Positions 8,110 through 17,086 of a DNA stretch of 64,000 nucleotides are shown here, piece by piece. The notes under the pieces were generated by a model. The model was not told where the DNA came from and searched no databases. It saw nothing but the letters and a program-made list of their open reading frames with translations. The position numbers and the translations under genes are program-made. Source of the DNA: Marinicella sediminis (GTDB lineage Bacteria; Pseudomonadota; Gammaproteobacteria; Xanthomonadales; Marinicellaceae); contig NZ_MVBD01000007.1 of NCBI RefSeq assembly GCF_002000055.1, forward strand, positions 1 through 64,000, written 5' to 3'. Position 1 is the first letter of the stretch, and the number at the start of each line of letters is the position of its first letter.

Positions 8110-10432
8110 TGTTTTGTTGCTTTTGCCTTCGATCTAACTCTTCAAACAACTCAAGCAGGTCTCGTGTCTTCATGCCTTTTGAGCGCATAAAATCAGCTGT
8201 TTTTTGTGCTGCCTGCAGTTTGTTTAAGTAGATTTCTGCATGTAGCTTGTTGTGAACAAAATGCAGCTCTTCGTTTTTCTCAGTCAATCGAATGATTCTT
8301 TGGTAAGCGTCATTAAAAATTTCATTACTGGCTGCAACCTCACCCTGTTCAAACAACAGTTGTCCTTTGATGTTCATGTTACTTATCATATCATTTTCTG
8401 TGGACTGATTGTCTGGATCCCATTGGTTCAGTTTGCGACTGATGGCCAGTGCTTTGTTTATGTTTTCAATGGCTTTTTCAGGTTGATTCATATTTCGGTA
8501 AAGCCCAGCCAAAAATCCAAGATCAATCGAATGATTAAAGTTCAGCCGAAATTCATCAGGTGCTTGTTGCAGTGCTTGCTCACTGAGCTGAGCCATTTCA
8601 GTACAAGCCTTGAGCACTTGTTGGTCAATCTTTAACTGATACAGCGTATTACATTTCATATAAATGATGTCAGCGTAGTTTGGTAACAAGGAAGGCAATT
8701 TGGCGGCTGCATCTTTGGCCACTGGAGTGATTTTTGATAACAGTGACAAAGCAGAATCTAACTCACCTTTGCGCCTGTAAGTGTCAGTAATCATGTAAGT
8801 TGCGCGTAAATGCAGCCACCAACGGTCGTGAGTGCTTGGTTCATTTTCAGATGTATTTTCTGGGGGTGTGTCTGTGGTTAATTTTTTACCCACCTCAATG
8901 GCTATTTTCAATTCTGGCAGTGCAGCATCAAAATCACCGATAATGGTTAACAACTCGCCAATATTCATGTGAGCTTGTCCAAGCCGCAACAGAACCACAT
9001 GATCATCTGGGTTGGACTTATTGAGCTGAATTAAAATTTGCCTTGCTTTCTTATATGTTTCTAATGCTTTTTCCGTATGTCCCTGGTCATCAAAAACAGA
9101 GGCAATTTTAATCAAAGCAAGTGCTTGTTTGTCATGCGTTTTTTGACTTTGTTCAGGGTCTAAATTGTTATAATAAGACAGGGTTTCTGAGGCGGTGGAT
9201 TCTAACAACCCGAGTTTGCCCAAAGCACGTAATTGTGGGTGTAAGTCATGCAACATAAAACTGGCCAATTTTTCTGCCTCTATACGTGCTGCATTGGCCT
9301 TATTGGTCTGATGTTGCAAATCAGTTGTATATTTCCAGCCAGAGAATAATGCCAATGTGAGCAAACTAAAACCAAGTATCCATCTGTTTCTGCGTTTTGG
9401 AAAATTTTGAATCCGTGTGATTTCGGCCAGTGTGCTTCTCGCTGATGGTCGCCCTTCGGCATTCGCATTCAGTAAACTTTGAATCAGTTTGGACTCAGCT
9501 GATGGTATTCTTTTGGGTATTTTAAATTGCGCTGCCTGGGTTCTTGCAAGCAATTCGTCTGCTGAAGAATTTTTGGGATGGGGCTGACTTCCAGAGAGCA
9601 ATTCACACAACAAAATCCCAAAACTCCACAAGTCTGTGGCAGTGGTGGTCTGTTGACCCAGGCTTTGTTCGGGGGACATGTAACCTGGAGTCCCAGCTAT
9701 CTGGGTGTGTTGAACAGTTTGTTGACGGGTGGCATGGACTGGATTTGAGTCCGAAAATTCTGTAAACCTTGCCAAGCCGAAGTCCAGAATTTTCACTTGA
9801 CCCTCATCTGTGATCATGATGTTCTCAGGCTTCAAATCTCTGTGAATAATCCCTCGTTCATGTGCCACCACAAGAGCGTCAACAATCTGCTTTGCAACAT
9901 TTAGACCATCTATATTTCGTTGCTCTTCCAATCGTTGTCGCAGGGTTTGTCCTTCAATTAACTCAAGTACCAAAATGTCTTTGTTGTCATTTTCAAAGAA
10001 TTCAAAAACCTGGCATATATTGGGATGCTGCAAACTAGATAAAATCTGGGCTTCATTTAAGAAATCAGATTTGCCCTTAGAGGATAAGTGGAGTCCTGCT
10101 TTGATGACCTTCACGGCTACTCGCCTTTTAAGCACTGTGTCGAGACCAGAATAGACCTCTCCCATTCCTCCAGTGGCTATCAGTTGGTCCAATTGTATTT
10201 TACCGATGCGACTTTTGAGTTGTGGTTTTGGAAAATCTGTTGAACCTAATGATAATGCGTTTTGTTCCAGGAAATCAGCATGGATACTTTGATTCAGTAA
10301 AGCCTCAACTTCATAACGCAACTCAACATCATCACCACATTCTTTATCAAGGTATGCAGATCTACGATGGTTTGGTAGTTCCAGTGCATTGGCAACCAAT
10401 TCAGTCAGTTTTTTATATTGGTCAGGTCTCAT
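8102..10432 (-). CDS. Membrane Ser/Thr protein kinase with TPR-like C-terminal domain
   Basis: A 776-aa kinase from the start at 10432 (MRPDQYKKLTELV), chosen because this N-terminal segment matches the usual opening of such kinases; an in-frame ATG at 10447 is possible and neither has a strong ribosome site. The Hanks kinase domain spans about 75-330: glycine loop ATGGMGEVYSG (86-96), Lys108 in VAVKVIK, HRDLKPEN (197-204), DFG (217-219) and GTPGYMSPEQ. One membrane helix at about 350-368 separates it from an alpha-helical, TPR-like region of about 400 residues (for example GHTEKALETYKKARQIL). It overlaps the downstream ECF sigma gene, suggesting a phosphorylation-controlled sigma pathway. 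Confidence 0.9.
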   Translation of the reverse strand: MRPDQYKKLTELVANALELPNHRRSAYLDKECGDDVELRYEVEALLNQSIHADFLEQNALSLGSTDFPKPQLKSRIGKIQLDQLIATGGMGEVYSGLDTVLKRRVAVKVIKAGLHLSSKGKSDFLNEAQILSSLQHPNICQVFEFFENDNKDILVLELIEGQTLRQRLEEQRNIDGLNVAKQIVDALVVAHERGIIHRDLKPENIMITDEGQVKILDFGLARFTEFSDSNPVHATRQQTVQHTQIAGTPGYMSPEQSLGQQTTTATDLWSFGILLCELLSGSQPHPKNSSADELLARTQAAQFKIPKRIPSAESKLIQSLLNANAEGRPSARSTLAEITRIQNFPKRRNRWILGFSLLTLALFSGWKYTTDLQHQTNKANAARIEAEKLASFMLHDLHPQLRALGKLGLLESTASETLSYYNNLDPEQSQKTHDKQALALIKIASVFDDQGHTEKALETYKKARQILIQLNKSNPDDHVVLLRLGQAHMNIGELLTIIGDFDAALPELKIAIEVGKKLTTDTPPENTSENEPSTHDRWWLHLRATYMITDTYRRKGELDSALSLLSKITPVAKDAAAKLPSLLPNYADIIYMKCNTLYQLKIDQQVLKACTEMAQLSEQALQQAPDEFRLNFNHSIDLGFLAGLYRNMNQPEKAIENINKALAISRKLNQWDPDNQSTENDMISNMNIKGQLLFEQGEVAASNEIFNDAYQRIIRLTEKNEELHFVHNKLHAEIYLNKLQAAQKTADFMRSKGMKTRDLLELFEELDRRQKQQNND

Positions 10433-10637
10433 TGATTTGTAATGCATAGGTACGAAGACAACTGAGTTGCACAGCATTTTTTTGCTTTATATAAAACAGG
10501 CAATTCACACAGAATTATGTGTTTCTACTCTATTCATTTCACTGAGCAATACCAGGGGTAAAAATCAAGATCAGTCATTATCACCCAGGGCGCTGAATAA
10601 CAGATAAACAAGTATATCCTAAAGGCTGTATGGTAAG

Positions 10638-10662
10638 GCCTGAAAACTGCAGGCATTTTTTT
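10638..10662 (+). terminator. Orphan Rho-independent terminator candidate
   Basis: GCCTG (10638-10642) and CAGGC (10650-10654) form a short stem followed by A and seven Ts. The flanking kinase gene is on the other strand, so nothing annotated would be terminated by it. Confidence 0.4.
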
Positions 10663-10724
10663 GCTAAATACGGTCAATTAGCTATACAGGGAAGAGCTGA
10701 TGATCAGCTCGACCCGCCGAAACG

Positions 10725-10822
10725 GTTAGGCAGATCATGCAGATATGGCGGTTTGACGAAGTCAGGAAGCCATAATGGAATGATCAATAAGCCGTGAGCG
10801 AAAGCGAATCAGAGACTCGAGC
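10725..10822 (+). repeat. Dispersed repeat, copy A
   Basis: GTTAGGCAGATCATG, then CGGTTTGACG, AATGATCAATAAGCCGTGAGCGAA and a CAGA-CTC segment occur in the same order at 55749-55848 with scattered differences. No protein is encoded; function unknown. Confidence 0.65.
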
Positions 10823-11220
10823 GATTGATTACTTGGCATGATCGCCGTGGCCTCGGTCTCTGTTCCAGACGAAACCCTAACTCCTCCATCCGTAGAGTCA
10901 GCTTTCACTTTGGTCAGGAACAAAAGTGAATGAAGCCCTAAGGTCATTCCTATTGAATCAGGCAGATGATGTCATCATACGGTTTGTCACAGCCAGGGTG
11001 CTGCACCGTCATGGTTGATCAGTCGCAGGCAAATGCACATAACCAGACCTGTCAGACCATGAACCGGAATGGACCGAAAAAATTGAACCGGCTGACTTTT
11101 GTTTCGAACATTGGCTGAACAACCCCAAGATCATTCATTTTTCAGAATTAATTCATTGTTTATTCATTATTCAAATCTAGCCAACTCCTACAATGATTTC
11201 CTTTTGAAGGAACTCATGTG

Positions 11221-13821
11221 ATGTCATTGATTATCAGAATTTTTACTGCGATTTGGGTGATGCATGCTTATGTCGGAAATACAGCGGCAAGTGAATTGTA
11301 TTGGTTGTCTGAGCCATCTGTGGATGTTGGCCTGCTGCCCGATAACGAAGCAGAGCAAGTCAAAGTATCCACCAACAGCCGTTACATCAGCTTTGTCAGC
11401 AGGGCCAATAACCTCGTATTGGATGACTTCAACCACATCGAAGACTTGTTCATCAGAGACACCCAGACAGGCATCACCGAATTGGTGTCTGTAACAGCCA
11501 GTGGAGCACAAGCTTCAACTGAAGGCATCACCAGATTCTCCAAACCCTCATCTGATGGTCGTTATGTGGCGTTTGTCAGTGTTGCTCCTGAATACCCTGG
11601 TGGTAACGGAGATGACCACCAATTATTTGTGAAAGACCTGGTCACCGGTGTACTCAGCAATGAGAGCAACTTTGGATCAGGTGATTTATTCACTGTTAAC
11701 TCGGGACATGTTTATCTTCATGATGATGGCTTGTCCGTTATCTTCAGCACCAACGGAGAAATTGACCCATTGCATGTGGGAACATTCAGTACCCAGGTGT
11801 ATCTTAAGGATTTGACTGATGACAGCTATACCCTGTTGAGCACGTCACTGAGTGGCACTGAAGTCGCAGATGACAACACCTATCTGGAACATGTTTCTGG
11901 TAGCGGGCGATACCTGCTGCTCAAATCGAGGGCCGATAATCTGAGTGCTGCCGTGATCAACAATTCAGGCGAAAACCTGTTCTCGCTGGACCGGGTGGAT
12001 GACTCCAGATCATTGGTGAATGTCACGCCTTCCGGAGACAGTTCTTCAGACACCAGTTTCACGGGATTTCAAGGACAAATCAGCAACCAGGAAACCGTGG
12101 CTTTCACTTCAAATCAGGACGACCTCGTTGCCAATGACAACAACAATCGCCTGGATGTGTTTTGGTTTGACAACGGGCTGGTCACACGCATCAATGTAGA
12201 TGCATTGGGCAATGAAATGACCGGCACCAATAACTTTAACGATGTGGCCATCAGCGGCGATGGTAACCGGGTGGTGTTCACTGAATATTCAGATGAGCTG
12301 TTTCCAGCAGATGTGAACCAAAGTTATGACATGTACAGCTATGCAACTGCTACGGGAGCAATATCACTGGTGTCTCAAAATGAGCTGGGATTGAAAGTCA
12401 ATGACCACAGTTATGAGCCTCAATTTGGTTTTCTGTCAGATCTGTTGATTTTCAGATCAGTGGCCAGTGATTATAACAATGAGCCTGTGTACGGTAAAAA
12501 CATGTCTATTTATCTTCACGATTTCAACACCGGTGATGTGACACAACAACATGTAGCGGCATTCCCCCCGGAAACGTTGATGGACGATGCCATTCACGTA
12601 AAAACCAGCACTGACCTGAACAGCATTGTGTTTTCATCCTTGTCGCCTAACCTGGTACCTGAACCCATCGCTGAAACTGTGGACTTATTCCTGTTGGACC
12701 GCAGTACCAACGCTATGAGCCGCATTGCTTCAAACATCATTTCATCCGAACATGACATATCACCATCAGGTCGTTACATCACCTTTCGCACTCAACACTT
12801 ACCACCTGACGGGACCTCCCCAATCGGCAGTGTTCTGATTTATCGCTATGATCTGCAAACCGACACGTTTTTAGCCATCGAAGCAGGACAAGAAAGCCTG
12901 GTGAGCGACCTGGGGGCGGTGGCGTTCACCACCTTTGATGACTTATCAGTCAACGATACCAATGGCCAACTGGATGTCTACGTCTACAACCCCAATAACG
13001 GCAATGTGGTATTGGTCAGTGAAGACCTGAATGGCGACGCTGCGGGTGCAGCGGACTTTGACCTGGGCGGAACAGGCAATGAAGTTTTGGTGGTTTACAC
13101 TTCAGATAATGACAACATTGTGGCCAATGACAACAACGGAAAAGCCGACGTATTTCTCAAACAATTCGGCACTGCGACCGGTACCATTCTGATCACAGCA
13201 ACCAGTGACGGTACCCAGGCCAATGATCAAAGCTTCGCACCAGCCATTTCTGATGATGGGCAATGGGTGGCATTCATCACCGAGGCGGATAACCTGACCA
13301 CTGATAACTACACCGATGCCCACGTAGCACAAGTCCTGTTGTATGACCGCCAATCACAGGAACACACTTTGGTCTCGCTGAATGAACACGGTACACCACT
13401 GACCTCTGCAGGGACCAGCAGCATCACCAGCATTGCAGTGTCCAATACCGGACGTTACCTCACGTATGTATTCAGTGATGCACAAGCCAATGGCGATGAT
13501 AATGTCATTGCTGGTGTCATCACACCTGAATTCGCCAATGACACCGATGGCAACAAAGACGTGGTGCTGGTTGACACCGCTAACCTGAATCGGGCAATCA
13601 TCTCAAAATTGATCAACGGCCAGGAAACGGTCGATGAAGCCAAAGATGGCATTCAAATCCGCTCTAACTTAACCAGCACGTCTCCAGAGGTAGGTGTGGT
13701 TTTTATTGCTGACCATGGCACCCTCACAGGACGCACCGGTCACCCGGGACATCGTGAAGTTCACCTCTACCAACAACCCATTTGGGCTGCGGATGCGATT
13801 TTCCTGGATGATTTTGAATAA
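11221..13821 (+). CDS. Secreted WD40/TolB-like beta-propeller protein
   Basis: An 866-aa exported protein with an N-terminal signal peptide ending near GNTAAS. The remainder is built of repeated propeller blades (for example PSSDGRYVAFVS, ISGDGNRVVFTE, ISDDGQWVAFIT, VSNTGRYLTYVF), about a dozen in all, each followed by a DLFIRDTQTG-like strand. It ends in DAIFLDDFE, matching a C-terminal tag seen in other exported proteins of this window. Start ATG 11221 has AAGGAA eight bases upstream; a GTG one codon earlier is the alternative. No catalytic domain is apparent, so a binding or scaffold role is likely. Confidence 0.8.
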   Translation: MSLIIRIFTAIWVMHAYVGNTAASELYWLSEPSVDVGLLPDNEAEQVKVSTNSRYISFVSRANNLVLDDFNHIEDLFIRDTQTGITELVSVTASGAQASTEGITRFSKPSSDGRYVAFVSVAPEYPGGNGDDHQLFVKDLVTGVLSNESNFGSGDLFTVNSGHVYLHDDGLSVIFSTNGEIDPLHVGTFSTQVYLKDLTDDSYTLLSTSLSGTEVADDNTYLEHVSGSGRYLLLKSRADNLSAAVINNSGENLFSLDRVDDSRSLVNVTPSGDSSSDTSFTGFQGQISNQETVAFTSNQDDLVANDNNNRLDVFWFDNGLVTRINVDALGNEMTGTNNFNDVAISGDGNRVVFTEYSDELFPADVNQSYDMYSYATATGAISLVSQNELGLKVNDHSYEPQFGFLSDLLIFRSVASDYNNEPVYGKNMSIYLHDFNTGDVTQQHVAAFPPETLMDDAIHVKTSTDLNSIVFSSLSPNLVPEPIAETVDLFLLDRSTNAMSRIASNIISSEHDISPSGRYITFRTQHLPPDGTSPIGSVLIYRYDLQTDTFLAIEAGQESLVSDLGAVAFTTFDDLSVNDTNGQLDVYVYNPNNGNVVLVSEDLNGDAAGAADFDLGGTGNEVLVVYTSDNDNIVANDNNGKADVFLKQFGTATGTILITATSDGTQANDQSFAPAISDDGQWVAFITEADNLTTDNYTDAHVAQVLLYDRQSQEHTLVSLNEHGTPLTSAGTSSITSIAVSNTGRYLTYVFSDAQANGDDNVIAGVITPEFANDTDGNKDVVLVDTANLNRAIISKLINGQETVDEAKDGIQIRSNLTSTSPEVGVVFIADHGTLTGRTGHPGHREVHLYQQPIWAADAIFLDDFE

Positions 13822-13975
13822 GACCACCAGCGTTCTTTCCAATCAGGATCAAAGCTGGAGGCCATACCCGGGCCTTCAGCCTATCAGGCGTCAGTCAGAA
13901 CATGGTACAGTGACTGGATCCAACAGCTTCACGGACTTTTCATGACCCCAGATCAGGGCTAAGCCGCGGTTACCT

Positions 13976-15367
13976 TCAATCTGTTCTCGACAGGGTCAAG
14001 CCACTGAGGTAGGCAAAGCGTCCGGTCCCGGATGGGCTCACATCAATGGACAACTCAATTGTATCACTGCCGGTCAGACCATCGAATACCACACTACCGG
14101 TGGTGTTATCGGACACTTCCAGGTCTTCGAACTGGCCATCGATGGTGTAGCGGGTAAGGCGTCCGTTGCCACCATCATTGCCTGAACGGCTGGCGTAAAG
14201 TTCAAGGCGATAGGTCGCCAACGCATCCAAACCTGCAATCTCCACTGTGGCTGACTCCAGTAACGCTGCTGCGTGACCATCAAATGAACCGACCCAGAAA
14301 TTGTCCGCGGTGACGGATTCCGGCACACCCACTCCATTGGCGGCTATGCCATTTTGGTTGGTGCCATTGAATGCATCACTGATGACCACACTGACGGTGG
14401 TGACAGTGGCCTGATCATCGGTCAGCTGGATGGTTGAACCGGCGGTGTTATGAAGGTTGTTCCAGGGTACCGCAGTGGCACCGGCCTGGATCCCAAAATC
14501 CACCTCGACATCCCGACCGGTCGCCAACGGCTCAGGATCAGTAATCGCTGGGTTTTTATAGCCCAGGAACCAGTCATAGATGTCATGTCCGGCTGACAAA
14601 TCATAGGTCCGTTGCCAGGAGTTGTGACCCACCCCCGGATAAATCACCATGCGCGTGTCAATTGGCGCCGGGTCGGTGCAACTGAGCAGGTTGTTAATCG
14701 GACCAGTGGTACCGCCCACGCCGACGGTGCCATCGGCATCGCCATGAAAGGCCCAGATCGGTACCCGGTTCAACTCACAACCCGCTGAGTTATACGCTGA
14801 GTTACCGTTTCCGGCGATGGGCACCACCGCAGCAATCTGGTTGTTGGTGTGTGCGGCCAGGTAATTCCAACTACCTATGGCGCCACAACTGAGACCGGTC
14901 AGATAAACCCGTTTGGGATTGATGCGGTATTCAGTTTTGGCGAACTGAATGAAATCAAAAATGCTTGATGCGCGGGTACAACCACCCAAAGAATTCTGCG
15001 GCGACAACACCACAAACGGCAAGTCCTCCTGCCATTCATCATCAGCTATCAGACGAGGTATGCCAGTACTCAGCAAATCATCGATCTGGCTGTCACCATC
15101 GCCGTTCTCGCCCAACCCGTGGATGAATACCAGCAGAGGGTATGCCTGCGCATCCTGATCATATCCTGGTGGCAGGTATTCATAGTAACCCTGATTTGAT
15201 GCTGTGGTCCCCAAGGTCCTGGAGACATGCCGGTCAGAAGTTAATCCGGTGAAATTGCACAACACCGGTAAATCATCGTTGAACTCAAAACCAAACCGAC
15301 TGAGGGTATCGCAGGCATGAGCAGTACCCGCCGCCAACAGCAGCAACACAAACAGCAATCGTTTCAT
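13976..15367 (-). CDS. Secreted PHB-depolymerase/LpqC-like esterase with C-terminal beta domain
   Basis: A 463-aa exported alpha/beta hydrolase. Signal peptide MKRLLFVLLLLAAGTAHA is followed by CDTLSRFGFEF. The hydrolase domain (about residues 60-270) has the oxyanion-site HGLGENG, nucleophile Ser in GLSCGAIG, Asp in HGDADGTV and His in GVGHNSW, the layout of LpqC/poly(3-hydroxybutyrate) depolymerase-like esterases. The final ~180 residues are beta-rich (ATYRLELYASRSGNDG), resembling a carbohydrate- or surface-binding module. The start could also be the ATG three codons upstream at 15376. The substrate, a polyester or feruloyl-type ester, cannot be decided. Confidence 0.85.
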   Translation of the reverse strand: MKRLLFVLLLLAAGTAHACDTLSRFGFEFNDDLPVLCNFTGLTSDRHVSRTLGTTASNQGYYEYLPPGYDQDAQAYPLLVFIHGLGENGDGDSQIDDLLSTGIPRLIADDEWQEDLPFVVLSPQNSLGGCTRASSIFDFIQFAKTEYRINPKRVYLTGLSCGAIGSWNYLAAHTNNQIAAVVPIAGNGNSAYNSAGCELNRVPIWAFHGDADGTVGVGGTTGPINNLLSCTDPAPIDTRMVIYPGVGHNSWQRTYDLSAGHDIYDWFLGYKNPAITDPEPLATGRDVEVDFGIQAGATAVPWNNLHNTAGSTIQLTDDQATVTTVSVVISDAFNGTNQNGIAANGVGVPESVTADNFWVGSFDGHAAALLESATVEIAGLDALATYRLELYASRSGNDGGNGRLTRYTIDGQFEDLEVSDNTTGSVVFDGLTGSDTIELSIDVSPSGTGRFAYLSGLTLSRTD

Positions 15368-15562
15368 CGGTCTCATCAGAATCTTTGGATTAAATAAAAC
15401 ATAGCACAGGCTGACCAGTGGTGCCTATCCATTGAGGCGGTTTTTGTGACGCCGTGCTGCTTTAAAGAGCAAATAAACAAATCTGCTGAGCTGTGGTGTA
15501 CCTATCGCCGTTCAGCTGAAGTGCCGGCACTTCACCGAATTGAATGTGCTCACAGGATAAGG

Positions 15563-15657
15563 TGAGATGAGAACATCATGCAGCCATGTGTGCTGTTTGC
15601 TTGGGTCCGGGTGTGTGCCTGCTGATTGCACACACGGCTTGAATGATTTGTTAAGTT
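15563..15657 (-). repeat. Decayed terminal attC-like site
   Basis: On the minus strand it begins ACTTAACA, which supplies the stop codon of the adjoining cassette gene, then ATTCAAGCC. An internal perfect 8-bp stem pairs GTGTGTGC (15611-15618) with GCACACAC (15628-15635). The far end (GGCTGCATGATG) resembles the expected complement but lacks a good GTTRRRY core. This is probably the last, degenerated site of the array. Confidence 0.5.
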
Positions 15658-16016
15658 TCTTCAATCTTATTTACCTGGTAATATTCATGAACAGCAGGAT
15701 TTACCCATACTTTTATTTGCTCGGGAAACTCTTCTTTTTTATTTAGCCCAGACTCTATAAGCACTCCATCTTTACATTCGAGTAAAATTGATTTATTGAA
15801 ATCTGGTAGTTCTCATTCACCAATCACCCAGTAAAACTCATGCTGATCATCACTTGATGAATCAGTTAAATAGCATTTACCTTCAACAAGTTTAGGCCAG
15901 CTTGGGTCTTGATCGAGATACTCTTCAGCATCATTTCTTTCCGGAACAAAATTCGGATCTGGATCAACAAGTGCTATCCCTGTCATTTTTTTAAAGAACC
16001 ATTTGTAGAGTCCCAC
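15651..16016 (-). pseudogene. Cassette gene interrupted by an in-frame TGA
   Basis: Starting at GTG 16016 (SD AAGGAGA), the frame encodes 67 residues (MGLYKWFFKKMTGIALVDPD... FYWVIGE), then TGA at 15815-15813, and continues in the same frame for 53 more protein-like codons (ELPDFNKSILLECKDG...) to TAA at 15653-15651. That TAA is embedded in the attC core exactly as in the other four cassettes, so the 121-codon frame was the original gene and the TGA is an internal nonsense change, most simply TGG to TGA. Family unknown; a short acidic cytoplasmic protein. Recoding as selenocysteine is not supported. Confidence 0.75.
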
Positions 16017-16031
16017 AATCTCTCCTTGAAA

Positions 16032-16090
16032 ACCTAACGCGTTAATAAGCCGCGCGTCTTTTTTGCATCGGCTTGATTTGATTGTTAGGG
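16032..16090 (-). repeat. attC site
   Basis: In minus orientation it runs from CCCTAAC (16090) to GTTAGGT (16032), 59 bp, with internal arms AATCAAGCCG and GCGGCTTATT. It carries the TAA stop of the 16085-16519 gene and precedes the ribosome site of the next cassette. Confidence 0.85.
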
Positions 16091-16519
16091 TTCGATAGCA
16101 CTAAACACACTATCATAGTCATTTGACTTTACCCATTCAGATATCGGTGGTTCATACGATAGCACATCAACAAAATAACTCATGGATAGAAACTGGTAAT
16201 GAACAGGAATCCTCCCGTCACCCTGCAATCTAGAATCAGTAAATGACTTTATCCACTCAGAATTTTCCACAACTAGAAGTGGATAGCCTCCATTGTTATT
16301 TGGGATGGCTGGAATGTTTTCATTATAATCAACATGGGGATGGGCAAATTCTTCATGTATTGTCATGGCATGTATTTGAGAAAATTCTAACTTCAAATCA
16401 TTATCACTCCCATGTAACAAAAGAATAGTGTGACCATTTCCCAACGAAAAGACAGAAATTCCACCGAATGGTTCTGTTATTCGATAATCTGGTTTCCAAA
16501 TATTGTACGACTGCTCCAT
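16085..16519 (-). CDS. Cassette-encoded hypothetical protein, 144 aa
   Basis: A soluble acidic protein (MEQSYNIWKPDYRITEPFGG...) with no signal peptide or membrane segment and no recognised domain. ATG 16519 has AGGG from the preceding attC core five bases upstream; a GTG two codons earlier is possible. The segment IHEEFAHPHVDYNENIPAIPN and the Trp/Tyr-rich C-terminal half suggest a compact alpha/beta fold. Its stop codon lies in the attC at 16032-16090. Cassette proteins are often immunity, toxin or unknown small proteins; nothing here decides between these. Confidence 0.7.
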   Translation of the reverse strand: MEQSYNIWKPDYRITEPFGGISVFSLGNGHTILLLHGSDNDLKLEFSQIHAMTIHEEFAHPHVDYNENIPAIPNNNGGYPLLVVENSEWIKSFTDSRLQGDGRIPVHYQFLSMSYFVDVLSYEPPISEWVKSNDYDSVFSAIEP

Positions 16520-16524
16520 ATTCA

Positions 16525-16602
16525 CCCTAACGCCTTGCCCACAGGCCGAACGAATGTGAGGTCCAGAACGTTTGCGTGCGATTGTGCGGCAACTTGTTAG
16601 CT
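16525..16602 (-). repeat. attC site
   Basis: In minus orientation AGCTAAC (16602) to GTTAGGG (16525), 78 bp. Arms AAGTTGCCGC and CAAGGCG-type sequence flank a less-paired centre. It supplies the stop of the 16597-16986 gene and the AGGG ribosome site of the next. Confidence 0.85.
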
Positions 16603-16986
16603 GTATGCACTGTGGCTGCCCTTAATTTCAATTTTAAACCCAGTAGCGTTGACCACCCATTGAACCCATGGCTCGCGATTTAGGAAGCCACCGAACTCAA
16701 AGGTGTCACCATTAAAATCTAAGTTCATGACCTCATCAATTGGAAAGTCTGGACTTGGATGCGGCTTGCCTTCTTTGTCATCGTACCAGAATAATGGTAA
16801 TTCATCTGTGACATTGAGAAGATGCAAAACACCAGATTCAATTACCCAATCTTCTCCTTTAGAATCTGGATGCTCTTTACTTAGAAAAGCGCCTTCAAAT
16901 TCTATAGAAATCTCACCTGGCTTCCGATCGATTTTTTCAATCGAAGCATCGTGAAAACTAAGCTTGTCGAAGTTTGTAGTGATCAT
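16597..16986 (-). CDS. Cassette-encoded hypothetical protein, 129 aa
   Basis: A soluble acidic protein beginning MITTNFDKLSFHDASIEKIDR. The SFHDA opening followed by alternating beta strands (ISIEFEGAFLS, LPLFWYDDKEG) and the ending EPWVQWVVNATGFKIEIKG recall small Imm-type or DUF proteins common in cassette arrays, but I cannot name a family. Start ATG 16986 follows AAAAGAG. The TAA stop is within the attC at 16525-16602. Confidence 0.72.
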   Translation of the reverse strand: MITTNFDKLSFHDASIEKIDRKPGEISIEFEGAFLSKEHPDSKGEDWVIESGVLHLLNVTDELPLFWYDDKEGKPHPSPDFPIDEVMNLDFNGDTFEFGGFLNREPWVQWVVNATGFKIEIKGSHSAYS

Positions 16987-16996
16987 CTCTTTTTGC

Positions 16997-17086
16997 AGCT
17001 AACGTTTTCGCTGAACCGCGCCGCCGATAAACATACCTCGTAGCGCCACTATGCTTTTCGGCGTCGGATCGAGCGGTTTGTTAGAT
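16997..17086 (-). repeat. attC site
   Basis: In minus orientation ATCTAAC (17086) to GTTAGCT (16997), 90 bp. AAACCGCTCG near one end pairs with the CGCGGTTCAGCG arm near the other, with further pairing around GGCGGC/GCGCC. Confidence 0.85.

Larger units (their letters stand above)
10433..11220. other. Long intergenic stretch with dispersed repeat and orphan terminator
   Basis: No protein gene is convincing. A plus-strand hairpin with T-run at 10638-10662 (GCCTG...CAGGC then seven Ts) has no gene before it and could end a small RNA. Positions 10725-10822 match a repeat also present at 55749-55848. The last 60 bases are AT-rich with repeated ATTCATT and probably hold the promoter of the 11221 gene. 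Confidence 0.5.

Noticed and set aside
10762-10947. Minus-strand ORF of 61 codons in the kinase-propeller gap
   Set aside because: It lies across the dispersed repeat also found at 55749, with no ribosome site; likely spurious.
15813-15815. TGA in the cassette gene as a selenocysteine codon
   Set aside because: No SECIS-like hairpin is obvious after the TGA and no selenium-protein context exists; TGG to TGA mutation is simpler.
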